Source: Geomonas azotofigens (GTDB lineage: Bacteria; Desulfobacterota; Desulfuromonadia; Geobacterales; Geobacteraceae). From it: DNA of 64,000 bases. Shown one piece after another: positions 16,059-23,609 of this stretch. A program made the translations under genes and the position numbers. Location: the NCBI RefSeq assembly GCF_018919395.1, contig NZ_JAHLME010000003.1, positions 310,001 to 374,000 of the forward strand, read 5' to 3'. The notes beneath the pieces are model-generated. The model saw only the letters and a program-made list of their open reading frames with translations, was not told where the DNA came from and ran no database searches. Each line of letters begins with the position of its first letter. The stretch's first letter is position 1.

Positions 16059-17189
16059 ATGCCGATTCTCTTATGCAGCTGCATCTTCCTGGTCTTCTAC
16101 GCCTACTTCGGCTACCCGCTCTCCTTGTACCTGCTGTCGCTGTTGCATCGGCGCGGAGTGGAAAAGGGCGACATCACGCCGAGGGTCACCTTCATCATCA
16201 CCGCCTTCAACGAGGAAAAACGAGTCAGGGAGAAGCTCGAAAACACGGTGGCGCTCGACTACCCCGCACACCTGCTGCAGGTGATAGTCGCCTCCGACGG
16301 TTCGACGGACCGCACCAACGATATCGTGCGCGAGTTCGCGGGGTGTGGGGTCCAACTCGTCGAGGTGAAAAGGCGTGGCGGCAAGGAGAACGCCCAGCGT
16401 GAGGCGGTCGCCGTCGCGCAGGGGGAAATCCTCGTTTTCTCCGATGTGGCGACCATGATCGAAGCGGGCGCCCTGCGCCGGATGATGGCCAACTTCGCCG
16501 ATCCCACGGTCGGCTGCGTGAGCAGCGTGGACCGGGTACTCGGGCGGGACGGAAAGCCGTGCGGCGAAGGGGCCTATGTGCGCTACGAAATGTGGCTTAG
16601 GGAACTGGAGGGGAGGGTGAACTCGCTGGTGGGACTGAGCGGTTCCTTCTTCGCCGCGAGAAAGGAGGTCTGCCGCGACTTTTCCCCCGATATGCAGAGC
16701 GACTTCAGGACGCTGCTGAACAGCATGCGGCTAGGCTTACGCGGGGTAAGCGACCCGGAGGTGATCGGCCTGTACCAGGACGTCGCGGACACTAGCCGCG
16801 AATTCGACCGCAAGGTGAGGACGGTGCTCAGGGGACTCACGGTCTTTTTCAGAAACCTCGAGTTTTTGAACCCGTTTCGCTACCGCCTGTTCGCGTACCA
16901 GTTCTGCTGTCACAAGCTGCTGCGCTGGCTGGTCCCTTTCTTCCTGGTGGCATCCCTGCTGGTCAACGCGGCACTGGCCCCGGTCTCCGGCCTCTACCTT
17001 CTGCTCTTCCTGGCCCAGGCCGGCTTCTATATGTCGGCCCTTGCCGGTTGGAAAAGCCCCCCCCTGACCCGAAGCCTCGCCGTCAAACTGCCGCTGTATT
17101 TCGCCACGGTGAACCTCGCCATCGCCGTTGCCTGGCTGCGCTACCTGCGCGGCAACCGCCTGGTGATGTGGACTCCGTCGCAAAGATGA
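16059..17189 (+). CDS. Membrane-bound family 2 glycosyltransferase
   Basis: 376 residues. An N-terminal membrane segment (LLCSCIFLVFYAYFGYPLSLYL) precedes a GT2 catalytic domain with VTFIITAFNEEKRV and VASDGSTDRT. Three or so hydrophobic segments form the C-terminus (about 290-365), as in processive or membrane-anchored GT2 enzymes. The usual DxD acidic pair reads SDVAT here, so the metal site is not canonical. It starts 15 bp after the GT4 gene and its stop overlaps the next ATG (ATGA), so all three are probably translated together. Likely role: polymerising or extending a glycan at the inner membrane. Confidence 0.86.
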   Translation: MPILLCSCIFLVFYAYFGYPLSLYLLSLLHRRGVEKGDITPRVTFIITAFNEEKRVREKLENTVALDYPAHLLQVIVASDGSTDRTNDIVREFAGCGVQLVEVKRRGGKENAQREAVAVAQGEILVFSDVATMIEAGALRRMMANFADPTVGCVSSVDRVLGRDGKPCGEGAYVRYEMWLRELEGRVNSLVGLSGSFFAARKEVCRDFSPDMQSDFRTLLNSMRLGLRGVSDPEVIGLYQDVADTSREFDRKVRTVLRGLTVFFRNLEFLNPFRYRLFAYQFCCHKLLRWLVPFFLVASLLVNAALAPVSGLYLLLFLAQAGFYMSALAGWKSPPLTRSLAVKLPLYFATVNLAIAVAWLRYLRGNRLVMWTPSQR

Positions 17190-17797
17190 AGATCGCGCGC
17201 ATCAACATCGCGGCAGCAAGTCTTTGCTGCTTTCTTTTTTTCGTGGTCATCCCGTCGTTTCCCCGGGTACGGGCCGTGCTGGCCGCCCCCTTGTGCGTCA
17301 CCGATGCCGCTGCCGTGGGTGATGCCTGCTACGTGCTGGCGGGAGGAGAGAGCGTGTGGGAGCGTCTCAACGCCGCCGCCGATCTGGTGCACTTGGGGCG
17401 GGTTCCCTACATCTACCTCATGGATGATCCTTCCCGGGACCAGTACAACGTCCCGGAGGGACGCTCCTGGAGCAGGGGGAAGTGGTACGCCAGCTACCTC
17501 GTCTGGCGCGGGGTGCCGCAGGAGCGGATCCGGTTCGTTCCGAAAGCGGCGGGTTTTTTCGGCACCCGCACCGAGGCGGCAATCCTGGCTTCCCATCTTC
17601 CCCCCGGGGCGCGTCGGGTGGTGATCGTGAGCTCCGCGCCGCACATGCGGCGGGCACTTCTGGCCTTTCGGCGCGCTCTTCCCGCCGCCGTGGCGGTAAC
17701 CCCCTACGCCGCCACGGAGCTTGCCTCCAGCCAGGAGCTCTACTACCCTCTATGGATCGAGTACCTGAAGCTGGTCGTTTACAGCGTGGTAGCGTGA
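17186..17797 (+). CDS. DUF218 / YdcF-ElyC-SanA family membrane protein
   Basis: 203 residues starting at an ATG that overlaps the upstream stop by 4 bp. One N-terminal membrane segment (AAASLCCFLFFVVIPSF) is followed by a DUF218 domain: CYVLAGGESVWERLNAAADL, a WYASYLVWRGVPQERI segment, GTRTEAAILASHLPPG and VVIVSSAPHMRRA. DUF218 proteins (SanA, ElyC, YdcF) sit in the envelope and are linked to envelope polysaccharide or peptidoglycan maintenance; their reaction is not settled. Association with two glycosyltransferases suggests a role in the same glycan pathway. The gene is followed at once by a strong terminator. Confidence 0.82.
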   Translation: MKIARINIAAASLCCFLFFVVIPSFPRVRAVLAAPLCVTDAAAVGDACYVLAGGESVWERLNAAADLVHLGRVPYIYLMDDPSRDQYNVPEGRSWSRGKWYASYLVWRGVPQERIRFVPKAAGFFGTRTEAAILASHLPPGARRVVIVSSAPHMRRALLAFRRALPAAVAVTPYAATELASSQELYYPLWIEYLKLVVYSVVA

Positions 17798-17818
17798 TGG
17801 CGTGACCTGAGACGCAGC

Positions 17819-17854
17819 GGGCCCGGTTCCATCGCACTTTTGGAACCGGGCCCC
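17819..17854. terminator. Bidirectional terminator hairpin
   Basis: GGGCCCGGTTCCA pairs with TGGAACCGGGCCC around a 9-nt loop, between convergent genes ending at 17797 (+) and 17862 (-). The stem is very GC-rich; there is no long T run, so termination efficiency is an inference. Confidence 0.6.
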
Positions 17855-17861
17855 GGGGGCG

Positions 17862-18494
17862 TTAAAGGGACATGATGGTGACCGGCGTTGACCAATCGCC
17901 GGCGCCGGCGCTGAAGATGCCGCGCATACGGACCCAGTAGTTCTGGCCGCTGGCCAGGTCGTTGATGGTTATCTTGCTGCAGGTCTTCACGTTGCAGTAG
18001 CCGGCCCAGTTGGCTTCGATATTGGGATCTTTATCCGTTAGTTGGACCTCGTAGCTTCCTGCGCCGGGAAGCGCCCGCGCTTTGGCGATGATGCTGCCCC
18101 TGCGCTCGCCGTGCTTCAGCGTGATATCCGGAAAGGGGAGCTGCCCCGGGTGGAGGGTACGGCGCTCTTTCTGGAAGCTGAAACCGCTGCTTTGCAGCGC
18201 CAGGATGTTGTCGGCGGCGACCAGTTGCACGTAGTTGGCTATTTTGCGCAAAACCCGCTTCGTTTCATCCTTCACCTGGTTGCGGTACTTGATCTTTTGC
18301 GAGTCGTGGTACTTCGACTCGTCCACCGCACGTTGCAGCCTTCCCACGCAGTCTTCCAGCTCCGCCAGGGAACACCCGACCCACGGCTCCGGAAAGTTAG
18401 GATTTCCCGTAAGGGCCATCAGGACTCTGCGGGCCAACTCAAGGAATGCAGCGATGGCACTAGGAAAGCTGATAATGACCTTGTCGTTAGGCAT
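17862..18494 (-). CDS. Hypothetical protein with C-terminal fibronectin type III domain
   Basis: About 210 residues. The first ~120 residues are predicted mainly helical and charged (LAELEDCVGRLQRAVDESK, DETKRVLRKIANYVQLV) and match no family I can name. The last ~90 residues look like an FnIII domain (GSYEVQLTDKDPNIEANW ... LASGQNYWVRMRGIFSAGAGDWS). There is no signal peptide. The ATG at 18494 is chosen because a perfect GGAGG lies five bases upstream; an in-frame GTG at 18506 sits on that site. It stands alone on the minus strand, convergent with the DUF218 operon. Function unknown. Confidence 0.65.
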   Translation of the reverse strand: MPNDKVIISFPSAIAAFLELARRVLMALTGNPNFPEPWVGCSLAELEDCVGRLQRAVDESKYHDSQKIKYRNQVKDETKRVLRKIANYVQLVAADNILALQSSGFSFQKERRTLHPGQLPFPDITLKHGERRGSIIAKARALPGAGSYEVQLTDKDPNIEANWAGYCNVKTCSKITINDLASGQNYWVRMRGIFSAGAGDWSTPVTIMSL

Positions 18495-18629
18495 GGCTAC
18501 CTCCACATTTGAAAAAATTAATTTAAATAAATGTTATCTCCGGATTTCACCGCGTCAAGCAAGGTTTTTTCCCGCGGGCAGCAACAGGGAGACTGCTCGA
18601 CCCTGTTGCCTTTGCCGCTGATTAGGTTT

Positions 18630-18692
18630 GGTTTTGTGTTGAACGAGTTTGGTTTTCTGTTGAACAAGTTACGTTTTCCGCTGAACAAGTCT
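18630..18692. repeat. Three tandem copies of a 21-bp repeat
   Basis: Units at 18630-18650, 18651-18671 and 18672-18692 share the pattern GGTTTT-x5-GAAC-AGTT, and a fourth unit begins at 18693 (GGTTTTTG). It lies in the 480-bp gene-poor stretch between the FnIII protein gene and the next riboswitch, where I see no convincing coding sequence. Confidence 0.7.
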
Positions 18693-18977
18693 GGTTTTTG
18701 CCGGTGTATCTTGCCGCAACTATTAACCTTTCCCGGACAGTTCGAAATGCAGGGTTGAAAATCACCAAACTGAGGTTGTTTTTTTGCTGCACCGTGCGCT
18801 CTTTGGGCAGTTTGGCTGCGCGCCGCAAATTTGTGAAGCTGCCGCGCAGGCGCAGAAGGGGGGTGAGCGTGAAACCGAGCCAAATAAAAACAGCGGACCA
18901 GTTTCCAAGAAGCGTTTTTTGTGATTTGAAATACAGCCGTGAAGGTCTTCTTCAGTTAGAAAGGGATAAAAAAAAGA

Positions 18978-19062
18978 GGTACACGATAATACTAAACCAT
19001 CCGCGAGGGTGGGACGGAAAGCCTACAGGGTCTCTCTGAGACAGCCGGGTCGCCGAAATGCC
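18978..19062 (+). promoter_or_regulatory. GEMM-I cyclic-dinucleotide riboswitch (probable cGAMP type), copy A
   Basis: Core: ACACGATAATACTAAACCAT, GCGA-capped first hairpin, GGTGGGACGGAAAGCC, a second hairpin (GGGTCTCTCTGAGAC), then AGCCGGGTCGCCGAAATGCC. It is identical over about 70 bp to the copy at 20.4 kb. The AATAC-T-AAACC entry matches the Geobacter GEMM-Ib class reported to bind 3',3'-cGAMP. It precedes the FnIII/Ig-like gene starting at 19134. Confidence 0.88.
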
Positions 19063-19097
19063 TGCACTACAGGTCGGTGCCCCGGTTTTTTTGCGCC
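19044..19097 (+). terminator. Riboswitch expression-platform terminator
   Basis: The 3' strand of the riboswitch (GCCGGG) can pair with GCCCCGG at about 19078-19085, immediately before a run of seven T. An inner GCCTG/CAGGT pairing shortens the loop. Ligand binding sequesters the 5' arm and would switch between terminator and read-through. Confidence 0.75.
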
Positions 19098-19133
19098 TTG
19101 CGCCTGGGTTCCCGCCTCTCGTGGAGGTCACTA

Positions 19134-20267
19134 TTGAAAGCATTCGTACCGCTGTTCCTTCTCGCTCTCATTCTCATTCCCGCCGCAGCTTTTTCGTCCT
19201 CGGTAAGCCTTCAGTGGGACCCTTCCGCCGATCCCGACCTGGCCGGTTACCGGGTTTATTACCAAGCCAACAGTCCCGTCCAGCCCTTCGCCGGCAGCGG
19301 CGCCATCGAGGGTGCCGCCCCCATCGATGTCTCCACCGTCACCTCCGCCTCCGTAAGCGGCCTCGATCCCGGCAACTCCTACTATTTCGCGGTCACGGCC
19401 TACAACTCCAGCGGAAGGGAAAGCTCCTACTCCAACGTGGTACAGGTAAAGGAAATGGTGCCACCGGTGGTCGGCATCATCTCACCGGCCCCGAACGCCT
19501 CCGTGACCGGCTCGGTTGCCGTGAACGTCAGCGCCGTTGACAACGTCGGCGTCACCGGGGCGGAACTGTACGTGAACGGCAAACTCCTCGCCGGCGGCAA
19601 CTCGGCTCCCTACGTGTTCAACTGGCCCACCGCCGCACTGGCCCCCGGCCAGTACACCCTCACCGCAAAGGCGTACGACGCGGCCGGCAATGTCGGCACC
19701 GCCGAGCAAGCGGTCTTCGTTTCCGGCGACGCGGCGGCTCCGACGGTCACCATCACGGCACCGGCCAGCAACAAGCAGGTAAGCGGCATCGTGACCGTGA
19801 CGGCCAGCGCCACCGATAACGTGGGAGTGACCGGTCTTACGCTTTACGACAACTCGACCCTCATCTACGCCGCCAACCAGGGCCCCCTCAGCTACAACTG
19901 GAACACGGCGACAGCCGGTGCCGGGAGTCACACCCTGGTCGTGATAGCCTCCGACGCCGCGGGTAACGCCGGTTCCTCCAGCGTGACCGTCACCGTCGCC
20001 AACGACGCCACTCCTCCCACCGTCAGCATCCTTTCCCCTTCCTCTTCCGTGATCAACAACGCAAACCTCAAGGTCTCCGCTTCGGCCAAGGACAACGTCG
20101 CGGTGGTCAGGATGGAGGTCTACCTGGACGGAGCGCTGCTTCTTGGGACCAACTCGGGTTCTATCTCCGCAACGGCCAAGGTCGGCGCCGGTACCCACAC
20201 CGTTGCCGTCAACGCCTATGACGCGGCAGGAAACAAGGGGAGCAAGACCGTCTCCGTCACCCGCTAG
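19134..20267 (+). CDS. Secreted FnIII and Ig-like repeat protein
   Basis: 377 residues. The signal peptide is clear (KAFVPLFLLALILIPAAAFS). It is followed by an FnIII domain that starts SVSLQWDPSADPDLAGYRVY and then three Ig-like repeats (VGIISPAPNASV, VTITAPASNKQV, VSILSPSSSVIN), each with the DNVGV...YDAAGN pattern. A TTG at 19134 with GGAGG seven bases upstream is preferred; the upstream in-frame GTG at 19077 lies inside the riboswitch terminator and cannot be the regulated start. The protein is a paralogue of the next gene and of the stalk part of the 12.0-14.6 kb gene. Probable role: an extracellular matrix or adhesion component. No catalytic residues seen. Confidence 0.83.
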   Translation: MKAFVPLFLLALILIPAAAFSSSVSLQWDPSADPDLAGYRVYYQANSPVQPFAGSGAIEGAAPIDVSTVTSASVSGLDPGNSYYFAVTAYNSSGRESSYSNVVQVKEMVPPVVGIISPAPNASVTGSVAVNVSAVDNVGVTGAELYVNGKLLAGGNSAPYVFNWPTAALAPGQYTLTAKAYDAAGNVGTAEQAVFVSGDAAAPTVTITAPASNKQVSGIVTVTASATDNVGVTGLTLYDNSTLIYAANQGPLSYNWNTATAGAGSHTLVVIASDAAGNAGSSSVTVTVANDATPPTVSILSPSSSVINNANLKVSASAKDNVAVVRMEVYLDGALLLGTNSGSISATAKVGAGTHTVAVNAYDAAGNKGSKTVSVTR

Positions 20268-20402
20268 CTTTCTGGCAGGCTAAAGCTGCTCCCGGTCCCC
20301 GGGAGCTCACCTGGCAGGTTTATTAAAAAAGTTGCTTTCCTTTTGTAAATCAACTACTATGCGCCACCGATGGCAGGGAAGCCCGGCCATCCTCAACACA
20401 GG

Positions 20403-20487
20403 TAGACGACAATACTAAACCATCCGCGAGGGTGGGACGGAAAGCCTACAGGGTCTCTCTGAGACAGCCGGGTCGCCGAAATGCCAA
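20403..20487 (+). promoter_or_regulatory. GEMM-I cyclic-dinucleotide riboswitch (probable cGAMP type), copy B
   Basis: Same core as the 18.98 kb copy, from ACTAAACCATCC through GGGACGGAAAGCC to CAGCCGGGTCGCCGAAATGCC, with identity lost only in the outer stem and 3' tail. It lies in the leader of the dockerin-tailed Ig-like gene at 20571. Confidence 0.88.
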
Positions 20488-20516
20488 GTACTGGTGCTGC
20501 GGCCCCGGCTTTTTTA
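20466..20516 (+). terminator. Riboswitch expression-platform terminator
   Basis: AGCCGGG of the riboswitch can pair with GGCCCCGGCT just before a T6 run (about 20510-20515), giving a rho-independent terminator in competition with the riboswitch outer stem. Confidence 0.75.
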
Positions 20517-20570
20517 TTTCCATCCCCCCCACAAAAGCCCAAGGCCCGCGCCGATCCTTGGGAGTCAACG

Positions 20571-21737
20571 ATGGAAGTGTCTGGAAAAGTTGGGTTGTTC
20601 TTGGTAGTGCCACTGTTTTTGTTTTTCCTGTTCTCCACCGCTCGTCCCTGCCTTGCCACAAGTGTGTCGCTGGCGTGGGATCCCAGCCCCGATGCCGACA
20701 TCTCCGGTTACCGGATTTACTACCAGGCCAACAGCAGCGGTCTTCCGTTCCAGGGGACCGGAGCCGTCGAGGGGAATGCCCCCGTGGATGGCGGCAACGT
20801 CACCGTGGCGAGCATCAGCGGCCTCGATCCCGCCAACTCCTACTACTTCGCCGTTACCGCCTACAACTCGACCGGACAGGAGAGCGTCTACTCCAACGTC
20901 GTGCAGATCCCGGAAACCCTCCCCCCGCTGGTCAGCATAACCTCGCCCTCCGACAACGCCTCCGTAGCCACCACCCTTGCCGTCAGCGCGGCCGCAACCG
21001 ACAACGTCGGCGTTGCCAAGGTCCAGTTCCTGGTGAACGGCACCCAGGTCTACGAGACCAGCGCCGCTCCTTATACCTACATCTGGAACGCGGCAGCCCT
21101 TCCGGCGGGAACCTACGCCATCACCGCCAGGGCCGTGGACGTCTCCGGCAATGCCGCGCTCTCGCAACCGGTGCACGTCTCGGTGGCCGGCGACGTCACC
21201 TCGCCCACCGTTTCCCTGGCGGTGCCTCCCTCGGATGCCAGGGTAGCCGGGACCATCAACGTTTCGGCAAGCGCCGGCGACAACATCGGCGTCACCGGGC
21301 TCGAACTCTTCATCGACGGAACTTTGCTGCTGAGCAGCAACCAGAGCCCGGCAAGCTACATCTGGAACACCGCCAATTTTGCCAACGGCAGCCATGTCAT
21401 CAGCGCCAGGGCCTACGATGCGGCCGGCAACAGCGGCGTTGCCTCGGCCACCGTGGTGGTAGACAACGGCACCAGCCAGACCGCCTCCACATCCCCCTCG
21501 ACCTCCACCTCAACCCCCACCACGAGCGCGACCTCGACCTCGACCGGAGCGCTTCCCCTGACGCTGGCAGATGCGCAACTCGCATTGCAGATTGCCTCGG
21601 GCCAACAGGCTCCGACCGTCGAGCAGGTGCAGCGCCTGGACCTGGCGCCTTACCTGAACGGTCAGTCGCTCCCCAACGGCAAGGTCGATACCGGCGATGT
21701 CGTCGTCATCCTCGCCAAGCTGACCGGCAAGCTGTAA
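20571..21737 (+). CDS. Secreted FnIII and Ig-like protein with dockerin-like C-terminus
   Basis: 388 residues from the ATG at 20571, which has GGGAG seven bases upstream; longer in-frame starts would run into the riboswitch. A signal peptide (GLFLVVPLFLFFLFSTARP) precedes an FnIII domain (SVSLAWDPSPDADISGYRIY) and two Ig-like repeats. A Ser/Thr linker (STSPSTSTSTPTTSATSTST) leads to a C-terminal ~60-residue module, LTLADAQLALQIASGQ...LPNGKVDTGDVVVILAKLTG. The second half of that module resembles one dockerin F-hand (NGKVDTGDVV); the first has lost the calcium ligands. It could dock to a cohesin-like partner; the lipoprotein encoded next door is a candidate. Function as a matrix component is inferred. 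Confidence 0.8.
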   Translation: MEVSGKVGLFLVVPLFLFFLFSTARPCLATSVSLAWDPSPDADISGYRIYYQANSSGLPFQGTGAVEGNAPVDGGNVTVASISGLDPANSYYFAVTAYNSTGQESVYSNVVQIPETLPPLVSITSPSDNASVATTLAVSAAATDNVGVAKVQFLVNGTQVYETSAAPYTYIWNAAALPAGTYAITARAVDVSGNAALSQPVHVSVAGDVTSPTVSLAVPPSDARVAGTINVSASAGDNIGVTGLELFIDGTLLLSSNQSPASYIWNTANFANGSHVISARAYDAAGNSGVASATVVVDNGTSQTASTSPSTSTSTPTTSATSTSTGALPLTLADAQLALQIASGQQAPTVEQVQRLDLAPYLNGQSLPNGKVDTGDVVVILAKLTGKL

Positions 21738-21799
21738 AGAGCGGACAGTTCGCTCTTCAAAGATGGCCAGGCCTTCAGACCTGAGCAGTAGGAGGAGTT

Positions 21800-22504
21800 A
21801 TGCGGATAGTGAAACGATCGTTGTTGGGGGTGATCATGCTGGTGACGGCCGCCTGCGGAGGCGGGGGAGGGGGAACCCCGGCCGGAACTCCCGATGCCAC
21901 CGCCCCGAGCGTAGCCCTTTCTACTCCGGCAAACGGCGCCACCGTGACCGGGGTCACGACCGTTACGGCGGACGCCAGCGACGACGTTGGGGTGAGCAGG
22001 GTCGAGTTCTACCTGAATGGCGTCCTGCAGGGGAACGACGGCACTGCACCTTACAGCTACACCTGGGATTCCTCGACCCTTGCCAGGGGGAGCTACACCT
22101 GGACGGCGAAGGCGTACGACGCCGCCGGCAACCAGCAGCAATCCGCCGCCGTCACGGTGACCGTCCCGGTATATGCCGCCATGACCACGGTCGTGAACGG
22201 CGCCGGTGCGGTCGGCACCGTATCCCTTGCGGGGATACCCGTCGCCGCTCCCTACGGAGTGAACTTCGTGGTGACCATGCCCGCCGGCGCCACCCTGTCG
22301 GCAGTGACCACCTCCGGTCCGTATGCCGGCAGCGGTCTGGCCACCGTTTCCGGCGCCAACAGTCTCATCCTCGCCAGCAGTTCCGTGGCCTCAGGTGAGA
22401 TCATGACCGTCACCTTTGCCAACGTGCCGCCCGGCACACGTTCCGCCGATTTCGGCATAGCCGTGTCAGCCGTCTACGACGGGGGAGGTAATTTGATCCA
22501 ATAG
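21800..22504 (+). CDS. Ig-like repeat lipoprotein with possible cohesin-like C-terminal domain
   Basis: 234 residues. A lipoprotein signal is visible (LLGVIMLVTAAC, followed by a poly-Gly stretch), so the mature protein should be tethered to a membrane. One Ig-like repeat follows (VALSTPANGATV ... AYDAAGNQQQ, about residues 35-125). The C-terminal ~105 residues form a different beta-rich domain (VGTVSLAGIPVAAPYGVNF ... IMTVTFANVPPGTRSADF). Its alternation of V/I-rich strands and a NVPPG turn reminds me of cohesin-like domains, but I cannot confirm that. GGAGGAG precedes the ATG. It is 62 bp from the dockerin-tailed gene and has no terminator between, so the two are probably co-transcribed under the same riboswitch. 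Confidence 0.75.
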   Translation: MRIVKRSLLGVIMLVTAACGGGGGGTPAGTPDATAPSVALSTPANGATVTGVTTVTADASDDVGVSRVEFYLNGVLQGNDGTAPYSYTWDSSTLARGSYTWTAKAYDAAGNQQQSAAVTVTVPVYAAMTTVVNGAGAVGTVSLAGIPVAAPYGVNFVVTMPAGATLSAVTTSGPYAGSGLATVSGANSLILASSSVASGEIMTVTFANVPPGTRSADFGIAVSAVYDGGGNLIQ

Positions 22505-22628
22505 GAATGGGTGGTGGAAAGAAATGGCGAGATCAGGGGGCGCAAAAAGGGAGGATGACGCAGCACCGCAGAGTCGGACGTATGAGCCGATAACGTCAGT
22601 GGGTTAACGTAGAGCGTCTTCTAGGTTT

Positions 22629-23354
22629 TTAGTGTCTCTTGCCGTTGCTGCGCGTATCGAGAAAGTTCTTGTTGAGCAGGATCGCCTTGCTGTCCAGGAT
22701 GCTGATCACATCCGACTTCTCCAGGCTGCGCAGCACGCGGCTCATGGTTTCGCGGGTGACCGAGGCGTAGCTGGCCATCTGCTGGTGGGTCATCTTGACG
22801 TCGATGATCACGCCGCGGTCATCCCGTACCCCGTACAACTCCCCCAGCCGGTCCAGCAGGGAGAGCACCCGGTCCTGGGCGTTCTCGGCATTGAAACTCA
22901 GGATCTTGATCATTTCCCACGATTCGCGCAGCCGGCTGCAAAGCAGCTCGATGACCTTCTTGCGGATCTCGTCGTTGCGCATCAGGTGCTGCTCGAAGTC
23001 GCTCTTGTGCAGAAGCCCGATGACCGAGTCCTCGTGGGCGATGATGGTGGCCGGCGAGGTCTTGTTGTCCAAAAGCGACATCTCACCGAAGAAGTCGTTC
23101 TTCTTGTGGATGGTGATGATCTGCTCTTTCCCCTCGTCGTTCATCTTCACCACCCGCACCTTCCCCGAATAGATCAGGTACATGTAGCTCGAGGTGTCCT
23201 CCTCGTACAGGACGATCTGTTCCTTTTCGTAGTTCTTCTTTCTGAACAGTTTCTCTACCTGATCAACCTCGTCAGGGGTCAGCGACGAGAAGAAGGGAAT
23301 GCTGCTAATGATGTTGGATTCATGCTTATGTCTTTGCGCTGTAGGACCAGTCAT
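22629..23354 (-). CDS. Crp/Fnr-family transcription regulator
   Basis: 241 residues. The N-terminal cyclic-nucleotide-binding-type beta-barrel spans about 15-135 (FFSSLTPDEVDQVEKLF, YMYLIYSGKVRVV, NDFFGEMSLLDN). The C-terminal winged helix contains MTHQQMASYASVTRETMSRV, the Crp/Fnr recognition helix. No Fnr-type cysteine cluster is present, so it is not an oxygen-sensing Fnr; whether it binds cAMP or another effector cannot be decided. The ATG at 23354 has GGAGG seven bases upstream and is preferred to an earlier in-frame Met codon. It is divergent from prsK, with about 255 bp between them, and may regulate the neighbouring surface genes; targets unknown. Confidence 0.87.
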   Translation of the reverse strand: MTGPTAQRHKHESNIISSIPFFSSLTPDEVDQVEKLFRKKNYEKEQIVLYEEDTSSYMYLIYSGKVRVVKMNDEGKEQIITIHKKNDFFGEMSLLDNKTSPATIIAHEDSVIGLLHKSDFEQHLMRNDEIRKKVIELLCSRLRESWEMIKILSFNAENAQDRVLSLLDRLGELYGVRDDRGVIIDVKMTHQQMASYASVTRETMSRVLRSLEKSDVISILDSKAILLNKNFLDTRSNGKRH

Positions 23355-23609
23355 CACAGTGCCTCCGGCTCTCATTTTACCTCAGCCAATCGATGGTTTA
23401 ACACAAACAATTAGCACTTGTCAATTTATGCCTTACGCTGTATAGGTATAGCAGGCTTTGGCGCGCACTTTCTGCCTGTGCTGCGGGCTGCTGGCACTGG
23501 CCAAACGGTGCCGAATGAGCGCCAAAGACATCGGTACCGACTTCGCCCGCATCCTCTTTCACCCCGGTACGGCATTCGATATGGAGCGAACCGGGAGAGG
23601 GCGTAGCCG

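Noticed and set aside
18518..18883. A 121-codon minus-strand frame with a heptapeptide-like repeat (NLFNRKPNSFNTKPN)
   Set aside because: The repeat is only the translation of the 21-bp DNA repeat. The rest is unlike any protein, and the GC pattern is not coding.
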